DNA of 6,410 nt, from NCBI GenBank assembly GCA_021825035.1, contig JAKAIQ010000129.1, positions 1 to 6,410 on the forward strand. Direction: 5' to 3'. How positions within the stretch are numbered: position 1 is the first letter of the stretch; each line of letters opens with the position of its first letter. Under the pieces are notes generated by a model that did no database searches, was not told where the DNA came from, and worked only from the letters and a program-made list of their open reading frames with translations. This DNA comes from Deltaproteobacteria bacterium (GTDB lineage: Bacteria; Desulfobacterota; GWC2-55-46). This document shows, piece by piece, positions 1 to 5,452 of the stretch. Position numbers and translations under genes: made by a program.

Positions 1-729
1 GTACAAATATCCCGACAATACGGCTCATGCAGGATAACGCTCAAGCAATATAAGATCAGGATGGGGGGCGACCTCCGCACCGACGACAATTATTACAACC
101 GGGAGCTGTCTCTTGTCAACGACAGCCGGGAAATGTGGGGCAGGATTTCCGAGCAGAACCGGGAAAAGGTCTCGGATGCCCTGAGGCTTGGAGCTGTCCT
201 GGAATACCCGTCTGCCGATGTTGATACTTTTTACGGGATGCTTCTGAAGCACTTTCACCGGAGAGGGGTACCATGCTGCGGGAAGGAGTGGCTTAAAGCC
301 CTTCTGGATTCCCAGATGTATTCGACAGCCCTGCTAAAGTCCGGAGGGAAAGTCGTGGCGGGCACCATGGTCAAGGAATTCAAGGACACCATCTCGTTTC
401 CCTTTACGTTCCTTGCCGGCGACTCAAGCGCCGCAACTCTGCCTGCATATGCCCTATACTGGAGGCTGGTAGAACATTTTGCGGCCCGGGGCAAGAACAT
501 ATTTCATTCCGGCCGCATACCGAACACGGACAACACCGAACCGCATCGCCTTGGCTGGGGAGGGAAGAAGCACCAGTATTTCTACCAGTATTATCCGAAC
601 GTCGCGACGAAGACCGAGTACGCGGCGAGGCGGGGAGGGAAGCGGGCCCTTATCGAAAAATGCTGGAAGCGGCTTCCGGTCGGCGTTGCAGGGCTGCTGG
701 GCCCGCGGGTGGTCAAGCGCTTTCCATGA
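1..729 (+). CDS. FemAB/GNAT-type acyltransferase, 5'-truncated
   Basis: The reading frame is open from the first base, so the gene begins upstream. 242 residues are visible, and the ATG at 61 is probably internal. The visible part resembles the C-terminal two thirds of FemAB-like proteins found in exopolysaccharide and PEP-CTERM loci. A basic helical stretch (about nt 135-205) is followed by an FY.ML..H..R.G.P segment (nt 229-276), matching the family's second acetyltransferase-like domain. A central beta region (nt 320-440) carries the typical VAG and FPFTFLAGDSS strands. The closing block has HSGRI (nt 505-519) and GWGG (nt 550-561), where relatives usually read F.GRS and FK..WG. The family transfers aminoacyl or other acyl groups, classically from aminoacyl-tRNA to peptidoglycan precursors; in polysaccharide loci the substrate is mostly unknown. 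No signal peptide can be judged because the N-terminus is missing. Family assignment is fairly secure, substrate is not. Confidence 0.8.
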   Translation, partial: VQISRQYGSCRITLKQYKIRMGGDLRTDDNYYNRELSLVNDSREMWGRISEQNREKVSDALRLGAVLEYPSADVDTFYGMLLKHFHRRGVPCCGKEWLKALLDSQMYSTALLKSGGKVVAGTMVKEFKDTISFPFTFLAGDSSAATLPAYALYWRLVEHFAARGKNIFHSGRIPNTDNTEPHRLGWGGKKHQYFYQYYPNVATKTEYAARRGGKRALIEKCWKRLPVGVAGLLGPRVVKRFP

Positions 730-746
730 CAATGCATTTATGGAAG

Positions 747-756
747 ATGGCGCCAT
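747..756. repeat. Short perfect palindrome in the 730-795 gap
   Basis: ATGGCGCCAT reads the same on both strands. A second 8-base palindrome, CTTGCAAG, lies at 762-769, and TTGCARG occurs twice in tandem at 763-776. All sit in the 66-base gap between the FemAB-like gene and the glycosyltransferase. There is no T-run after either, so they are not a rho-independent terminator. An operator or RNA-processing role is possible, but palindromes this short also arise by chance. Confidence 0.3.
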
Positions 757-783
757 TATGCCTTGCAAGTTGCAGGCTTGAAC

Positions 784-788
784 GGAGG
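784..788 (+). promoter_or_regulatory. Shine-Dalgarno site for the GT4 gene
   Basis: GGAGG lies 7 bases before the ATG at 796, a near-ideal site and spacing. It fixes the start of the glycosyltransferase and suggests independent, efficient initiation here, unlike the next gene, which overlaps this one and has only a weak site. Confidence 0.8.
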
Positions 789-795
789 TTGATCC

Positions 796-1968
796 ATGAA
801 GATTGGCATGGTTGCTTATTCATTCTATGAAACCGACAACCGCGTCATGCGGTATGCCGAAGCCCTTGCCGGGAGGGGCGACCAGGTAGATGTCGTGTCC
901 CTCAGGCGTAATAATAATGCCCTTGTCGAGACGGTCAACGGCGTACGGGTCCACCGGGTCCAGAAGCGCGACATCAATGAGCGGGGAAAGCTTTCCTACC
1001 TTGGGCGGATGCTCAGGTTTCTTGTCCAGTCGTCCTGGTTTCTGGCACAAAGGCATCTCAGGCAGCCCTACGACCTCATCCACGTGCATTCTCTACCGGA
1101 CTTCGAGGTATTTGCGACCTTCCTGCCGAAGTTAAGAGGCGCCAAGGTGATCCTCGATATACATGATATCGTCCCTGAATTTTACGCAAGCAAGTTCGGC
1201 GTCAGCGAAGGGTCGCTGGCCTTCAGGTCACTCAAAATGGTCGAGCGGTTGTCATCGGCATATTCAGACCATGTCATCATTGCCAACCACCTGTGGGAAA
1301 AGGTCATCACCTCCAGGTCGGTGGAGCCTGACAAGTGCTCCACGTATCTGAACTACCCCGACAGCAGCCTTTTTAACTCCGCCATGCGCACCAGGGAAGA
1401 AGACGACCGGATCATCATGATCTATCCCGGCACCCTTATCTGGCATCAGGGGGTCGACATAGCCGTGAAGTCTTTCGACCTTATCAAAGACAGGGTCCCG
1501 AATGCGGAGTTCCATATATACGGCGATGGAAGCGCAAAGCCGCAGATTGCCAGCCTTATTGAAGAAAGAGGGCTCCAGAAGCGGGTGAAGCTGATGGACA
1601 TAGTCCCTATCCGGGAGGTCGCCGGAATAATGGCCAACGCCGACATAGGCATCGTCCCAAAGCGGGACAATTGCTTTGGAGGCGAGGCATTCAGCACGAA
1701 GATACTGGAGTTTATGGCCCTTGGGGTGCCTGTGGTTGCGGCAAATACCAGGATCGACAGATACTATTTCAACGACTCCATCGTAAAGTTCTTTCAGGCT
1801 GCCGACGAACGCAGCCTTGCAGACGCCATGCTCGCGATGGCCCTGAATAAAGACCTGCGGACGAAGCTGGCATCGAATGCGTTGGCGTATATCTCTCAGC
1901 AGAGCTGGGACGTCAAGCGTCAAAACTACTTCAATTTAGTCGACCGGCTCGTCAAGAGACAATCCTGA
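796..1968 (+). CDS. Glycosyltransferase family 4 (GT-B fold)
   Basis: The 390-residue product has the usual length and two-domain layout of retaining GT4 enzymes, which move a sugar from a nucleotide donor to a growing lipid-linked glycan at the cytoplasmic membrane face. The N-terminal Rossmann domain starts with a beta strand and a DNRVMRYAEAL helix, and holds the HVHSLPDFE stretch and DIHD (121-124) followed by PE (127-128), typical of the acceptor-binding side. The C-terminal donor domain begins near 205 with YPG (210-212) and HQGVD (217-221), then YGDG (242-245). It carries the diagnostic E-x7-E motif, E297 and E305, in GEAFSTKILEFMALGVPVV, which binds the donor nucleotide and sugar. There is no signal peptide or clear membrane helix, so it is cytoplasmic or peripheral. 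The start is set by GGAGG 7 bases upstream. The stop overlaps the next start by one base (TGATG). Donor and acceptor sugars cannot be told from sequence. Confidence 0.93.
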   Translation: MKIGMVAYSFYETDNRVMRYAEALAGRGDQVDVVSLRRNNNALVETVNGVRVHRVQKRDINERGKLSYLGRMLRFLVQSSWFLAQRHLRQPYDLIHVHSLPDFEVFATFLPKLRGAKVILDIHDIVPEFYASKFGVSEGSLAFRSLKMVERLSSAYSDHVIIANHLWEKVITSRSVEPDKCSTYLNYPDSSLFNSAMRTREEDDRIIMIYPGTLIWHQGVDIAVKSFDLIKDRVPNAEFHIYGDGSAKPQIASLIEERGLQKRVKLMDIVPIREVAGIMANADIGIVPKRDNCFGGEAFSTKILEFMALGVPVVAANTRIDRYYFNDSIVKFFQAADERSLADAMLAMALNKDLRTKLASNALAYISQQSWDVKRQNYFNLVDRLVKRQS

Positions 1969-2870
1969 TGTTGCGCCTCGACAGATTTGTTACCCTCAAT
2001 GTATTGGCGCCTTTCGCGGGGCTGGCGCAGAACGGCATTCACATCCCCATCCTGATGTATCACAGCATTTCCCGCGAAGCGGAGCGGTCGGTCCATCCTT
2101 ATTACCGTGTCGTAACTACGCCTGAGGTATTCTCGCAGCATATGTCCCTCTTAGGCGAGGAGGGTTACGAGGTAATAGGGCTTGAAACGGCGCTGAAGCT
2201 CCTGGACTCCTCTGACGGCAGCCGACAGGTGATGCAGGTAAAGCCCGTGGTTATAACATTCGATGACGGCTTCCTGGATTTTTACGCGAATGCTTTCCCC
2301 ATTCTGGCCCGGTACGGTTTCACCGCGACTGTATTCCTCCCGTCATCTTTCATTGGGTGCAACGGGACATCTTTAGGAAAGGCCTTCCTCTCCTGGACCC
2401 ATGTCCGGGAGCTTATCCGCGCCGGGTTTACCTTCGGCTCCCATTCCGTTTCACACGGCGATCTATCCGTACGGCCACATTCCGATGTTGAGCGGGAGCT
2501 GCGGCGGTCAAAGGAAACCATCGAAGATAGGTCTGGTAGACCTGTATTTGCATTTTCTTATCCATATGCATTCCCTGAACACCGTAAGGAATTTCTCTCT
2601 TTTTTGCGTAACGCCTTGCGCGACTGCGGCTATTCTACGGCCGTTACTACCAGCATCGGCACGGTCCATGAGGGAAATGACCATTTCTTTTTAAGGCGGA
2701 TACCGGTTAACGACGCCGACGACCCTGCGCTGTTTCGTGCCAAAATCGCTGGCGGCTATGACTGGATGCACGGCATGCAATATGCGGTCAAGTCCACGCG
2801 CGCCCTGCTGGGGCTTCGCGGCAGAAGAAACGTGGCGAAGTGGGCAGTCTTAAATGAGGATAAGCTGTAA
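1968..2870 (+). CDS. Polysaccharide deacetylase (NodB/CE4), first copy
   Basis: This 300-residue protein carries a NodB homology domain, a metal-dependent fold that removes N- or O-linked acetyl groups from sugars. An IPILMYHSI strand (about 26-34) opens the domain. Motif 1 is TFDDG (97-101), with D99 as the expected base and D100 as metal ligand. Motif 2 is HSVSH (159-163), giving metal ligands H159 and H163. Motif 3 is SYPY (197-200), with Ser where many CE4 enzymes have Arg. An LRRIPVND segment follows near the end, then a basic tail. There is no signal peptide, so it probably acts in the cytoplasm on a lipid-linked or nucleotide-activated precursor. The ATG at 1968 overlaps the preceding stop and has only a weak AAGAGA upstream, which suggests translational coupling. 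The ATG at 2055 falls inside the first domain strand and is rejected. Its pattern is not that of the TFDVED-type PEP-CTERM deacetylases. Confidence 0.9.
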   Translation: MLRLDRFVTLNVLAPFAGLAQNGIHIPILMYHSISREAERSVHPYYRVVTTPEVFSQHMSLLGEEGYEVIGLETALKLLDSSDGSRQVMQVKPVVITFDDGFLDFYANAFPILARYGFTATVFLPSSFIGCNGTSLGKAFLSWTHVRELIRAGFTFGSHSVSHGDLSVRPHSDVERELRRSKETIEDRSGRPVFAFSYPYAFPEHRKEFLSFLRNALRDCGYSTAVTTSIGTVHEGNDHFFLRRIPVNDADDPALFRAKIAGGYDWMHGMQYAVKSTRALLGLRGRRNVAKWAVLNEDKL

Positions 2871-2936
2871 ATGGCGGGTTCATCCGCGGCTCCAGGGTTG
2901 GTTTCAGATCAAATTCTCTGGAGGCTGGGAGGCTAA
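2871..2936 (+). CDS. Possible 21-codon bridging ORF (doubtful)
   Basis: An ATG directly follows the TAA of the first deacetylase and opens a 21-codon frame that ends at TAA 2934-2936, three bases before the next ATG. GAGGA at 2856-2860 lies 10 bases upstream, an acceptable site. The product (MAGSSAAPGLVSDQ then ILWRLGG) has no recognisable motif, signal peptide or metal-binding pattern. Its position would allow ribosomes to pass from one gene to the next, so it may act as a coupling leader if translated. Frames this short are common by chance in a 69-base gap, so this is a weak call. Confidence 0.15.
   Translation: MAGSSAAPGLVSDQILWRLGG
2920..2934 (+). promoter_or_regulatory. Duplicated Shine-Dalgarno block for the acyltransferase
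   Basis: GGAGGCT occurs twice, at 2920-2926 and 2928-2934. The second copy, read as GGGAGG at 2927-2932, lies 7 bases before the ATG at 2940 and fixes that start. The first copy is too far to serve it directly. CTCCAG at 2890-2895 can pair with CTGGAG at 2918-2923, a 6-base stem with a 22-base loop that would cover only the upstream copy. Confidence 0.65.
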
Positions 2937-2939
2937 TCC

Positions 2940-3509
2940 ATGAAATACTTCAAACAGCTATTCATCCAATTCCTTTATCTTGCCAAGCTCGATATCATGG
3001 CAGACAAGGTTCAAAGCCAGTTAAAACATGCAGCCCTCTACCGGCTGAACAGGAAGCTGTCGTGCACGCTCAGGTTCGTCGACGAGGGCGGCGGAGACTT
3101 TGCTATCGCCGGAGACCTGAGTAAATACTCCATAGACAAGACCAGTTATATAAAGAACGGATGTTATATAGAATGCAACGGCGGCGTCACCATAGGAAGA
3201 TATTGTCATCTATCGAGAGAAGTCACAATTTTTTCGTCTACGCATGAGTATGACAGTCGGCCCAAAATTCCTTATGATGAAGTAATTACTCCCAGGCCCG
3301 TTGTCATAAAGGATTTTGTATGGGTTGGCAGCCACGCCATAATATTAGGCGGAGTGACAATAGGGGAGGGTGCGATAATCGGCGCTGGCTCGGTAGTAAT
3401 CAAGGACGTGCCGGATTATGCGATTGTTTTCGGTAACCCCGGCAGGGTAGTTGGGCATAGAGACGTCGATCATTTTAATAAATTAAAAGAAGAGAAAAAA
3501 TTCTATTGA
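2940..3509 (+). CDS. Hexapeptide-repeat O-acyltransferase (LbH fold)
   Basis: The 189-residue product matches the WcaF/NodL/maltose O-acetyltransferase type of left-handed beta-helix enzyme, which works as a trimer and moves an acetyl group from acetyl-CoA to a sugar hydroxyl. Hexapeptide turns run from about residue 60 to 170: SYIKNGCYIECNGGVTIG early, VTIGEGAIIGAGSVVIKDVP late. The loop between them carries the probable catalytic His102 in STHEYD. The helix closes with GNP (165-167) and a short basic, acidic-tipped C-terminal helix. The first 60 residues are helical and hydrophobic in part (FIQFLYLAKL), with no signal peptide, so cytoplasmic action is expected. Start is supported by GGGAGG 7 bases upstream. 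The gene's 3' end is strikingly AT-rich compared with the genes to its left. In this operon it most likely O-acetylates a repeat-unit sugar; an N-acetylation of an amino sugar is an alternative. Confidence 0.9.
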   Translation: MKYFKQLFIQFLYLAKLDIMADKVQSQLKHAALYRLNRKLSCTLRFVDEGGGDFAIAGDLSKYSIDKTSYIKNGCYIECNGGVTIGRYCHLSREVTIFSSTHEYDSRPKIPYDEVITPRPVVIKDFVWVGSHAIILGGVTIGEGAIIGAGSVVIKDVPDYAIVFGNPGRVVGHRDVDHFNKLKEEKKFY

Positions 3510-3518
3510 TTAATTGTA

Positions 3519-4382
3519 ATGGTTAAACGTTTAACGAAACTGTGTATCAGCATGATCCTCTGGCTCGCCGAGACGGCGATAAGGTCTCTTCTTCGAACGG
3601 CGCGTATAAAATTGCCGGCCTCTTGTGTTGTGCTCTATTACCATGTAATAAAGCCTGATCAACGTGGTCGCTTTGATAGGCAAATGGACTGCCTCATCAA
3701 AACAGCGCAGCCAATATCTGCTGATGAAAGGCCGGTTTTAGTGCACGGGGCCCGTTATGCCGCCGTTACTTTTGATGACGGCTTTCATGAAAGCATCCTG
3801 AGTGCAGTCCCGTATTTAGTCAGGCGGAATATCCCTGTTACGATTTTCGTCCCGACCGGATGCATAGGCTTCAATGCCCCATGGCTAAAGGACGACAGGC
3901 AGAGCCATCATCACGGGGGTTATGTAATGAATGTCGAGCAAATAAAAAAAATGGCGGAAAACAGGATGGTTTCGTTCGGTTCTCATTGCATTACCCACTC
4001 CAATTTACTTTCGCTGAGTGAGCAAGAAGCCGAAAATGAGATATTCCGTTCGAAATTGCAGCTGGAAGAAATTCTGGGGATCGGGATAAGGACGTTAAGC
4101 TTTCCCCACGGGGCTTTTAACCCTCGGCATGTCGAGTTCGCTAAGGCAGCAGGGTACGAACGAGTATTCTCAATATCACCCAGCCTCGCCTTTCGAAGGC
4201 CCGACGAGTATGTAACCGGCAGAGTAAGGGTGGACCCGATGGACTGGGATATTGAGTTTTGGCTGAAGCTGTCGGGCGCATACCGCTGGCTTTCACTCGC
4301 ATCCTGGCTGAAACGTAAGCTGCGCCAATCTGTGGGTATTCGTTTCTCCTCTTTAAAAAAGCCAATGGGCCAAGCTGAATGA
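3519..4382 (+). CDS. Polysaccharide deacetylase (NodB/CE4), second copy
   Basis: This 287-residue protein is a second NodB-fold deacetylase. After a short hydrophobic, amphipathic N-terminal segment (about 8-25) that may bind the membrane, the domain opens with VVLYYHVI. Motif 1 is TFDDG (84-88) with D86 and D87. Motif 2 is HCITH (156-160), giving metal ligands H156 and H160. Motif 3 is SFPHG (194-198), again with Ser in place of Arg. A histidine-rich QSHHHGG loop near 130 precedes motif 2. The C-terminal FWLKLSGAYRWL resembles the FRAKIAGGYDWM of the first copy, so the two belong to the same broad subfamily although overall identity looks low. The start has no clear Shine-Dalgarno; it lies 9 bases after the previous stop, so re-initiation is likely. 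An ATG at residue 12 is an alternative. The gene holds an 8-base A run at 3944-3951. It overlaps the next gene by ATGA. Substrate unknown. Confidence 0.88.
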   Translation: MVKRLTKLCISMILWLAETAIRSLLRTARIKLPASCVVLYYHVIKPDQRGRFDRQMDCLIKTAQPISADERPVLVHGARYAAVTFDDGFHESILSAVPYLVRRNIPVTIFVPTGCIGFNAPWLKDDRQSHHHGGYVMNVEQIKKMAENRMVSFGSHCITHSNLLSLSEQEAENEIFRSKLQLEEILGIGIRTLSFPHGAFNPRHVEFAKAAGYERVFSISPSLAFRRPDEYVTGRVRVDPMDWDIEFWLKLSGAYRWLSLASWLKRKLRQSVGIRFSSLKKPMGQAE

Positions 4383-5452
4383 ACAGTCCCGCAGGTTATA
4401 GCGTTGAGGTCGACCGGGCCACGGAAGCCGAGTGGTTTAAGCTCCTATGCAATTTTGAAGACGCTACAATTTACCAGACCTGGCCTTATGGTGCAGTGCG
4501 TTGGGGCGAGATGGATATAAGCCATCTTGTCCTGAAAAAAGGCAATGAGGCGGTCGGCCTTGCCCAGGCCGCCATAAAGACGGTGCCTTTTATCGGGGCA
4601 GGGATCGCATATATTTCATGGGGGCCGTTATGGAGACTAAAAAATGGAGCGGATAACAGGGAGAATCTGCTCCAGCTCGTTAAGGCTCTCAAGAAGGAAT
4701 ATGCTTTAAGGCGGGGGCTGCTGGTGCGCATCGCTCCGAATGAACTTGTTAATGAGAGAGATGACTTAATATCTTTTTTTAAGTGCGAGGGCTTCAAATG
4801 GACTGGAAGTTCTTACCGTACCCTGGCGCTCGATATAACTGATCCTCTGGAAACCCTTCGGAAAAACCTCGATCAAAAATGGCGGAACCAGTTAAACCGG
4901 GCGGAGAAGAACGGCCTGAACATCATCGAAGGCACAGACGACAACCTGTTTCAAAAATTCACGGTCCTTTACAAGGAAATGTTGGAACGCAAAAAATTTT
5001 ATAGCCCGGTGAATATCAATGAATTTCACGGAGTTCAGAAAAAACTGGATAATGACGTAAAGATGAATATTTTTGTTTGTGAAGCATCGGGCAAAGCGGT
5101 TTCGGCAGCCGTGGCATCTTCTATCGGTGGCACAGGGATATACCTATTTGGCGCTACCAGCGATGCGGGTCTGAGAGTCAAGGGGTCCTATCTGTTGCAA
5201 TGGCGGATTATCCAGTGGTTGAAGACCTGCGGTTGCCGATATTACGATTTGGGGGGAATAGCGCCGGATGAGAATCCAGGAGTGTATCATTTCAAAGCGG
5301 GTTTAGGCGGAAAGGATGTTCGACAGGTCGGGCAATTTGAATTTTCATCGAGGCTTGCCAGCGCTCTTTTAGTCGATTTGGGGTACAGGCTTAAAGCGCT
5401 TGGACGCAGGTTAAAGAAAAGCAAATCGAGAATAAGGGAAAATGCACGATAA
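4379..5452 (+). CDS. FemAB/GNAT-type acyltransferase, complete
   Basis: The 357-residue product has the size and double GNAT-like layout of the FemX/FemAB and GNAT_6 proteins. The first half holds YQTWPYGAVRW near 31-41 and a helical block ending in KKEYALRRGLLVRIAP. The hallmark LRKNLDQKWRNQLNRAEK spans 160-177, the basic motif seen in the lipid II glycyltransferase family. The second half ends with YYDLGGI (288-294) and FKAGLGG (305-311), the conserved closing block, then a very basic tail (KALGRRLKKSKSR). FemAB enzymes use aminoacyl-tRNA to modify peptidoglycan precursors, but many relatives sit in exopolysaccharide operons with unknown acceptors. A role in acylating the repeat unit here is inference. 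It starts in an ATGA overlap with the deacetylase and no strong Shine-Dalgarno is visible, so coupled translation is likely. It is related in fold to the truncated protein at 1-729, not a close duplicate. Confidence 0.88.
   Translation: MNSPAGYSVEVDRATEAEWFKLLCNFEDATIYQTWPYGAVRWGEMDISHLVLKKGNEAVGLAQAAIKTVPFIGAGIAYISWGPLWRLKNGADNRENLLQLVKALKKEYALRRGLLVRIAPNELVNERDDLISFFKCEGFKWTGSSYRTLALDITDPLETLRKNLDQKWRNQLNRAEKNGLNIIEGTDDNLFQKFTVLYKEMLERKKFYSPVNINEFHGVQKKLDNDVKMNIFVCEASGKAVSAAVASSIGGTGIYLFGATSDAGLRVKGSYLLQWRIIQWLKTCGCRYYDLGGIAPDENPGVYHFKAGLGGKDVRQVGQFEFSSRLASALLVDLGYRLKALGRRLKKSKSRIRENAR

Noticed and set aside
61..63. ATG at 61 as the true start of the first gene
   Set aside because: The same frame is open back to base 1, there is no Shine-Dalgarno site before 61, and starting there would discard most of the first domain expected for a FemAB-like protein.
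747..776. Terminator or promoter in the 730-795 gap
   Set aside because: The palindromes have no loop-plus-T-run arrangement. TTGCAA at 763-768 has no -10-like hexamer at the correct spacing.
1264..1923. 219-codon open frame on the - strand within the GT4 gene
   Set aside because: The + strand frame encodes a protein with every GT4 motif. The antisense product has no recognisable domain and looks like a by-product of codon bias.
3944..3951. A AAA AAA slippery-type run in the second deacetylase, with a similar run at 5558-5565 in the GT2 gene
   Set aside because: A -1 shift at 3950 would stop at 4019-4021 and remove the rest of the catalytic domain. No stimulatory structure was evident, and the zero frames are intact. 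These look like plain Lys codon runs in an AT-richer segment.
1968..4382. The two deacetylases as a recent tandem duplication
   Set aside because: Only the NodB motifs and the C-terminal GAY/GGYDW-like segment match. Spacing, N-termini and the remaining sequence differ widely, so they are old paralogues or separate acquisitions.
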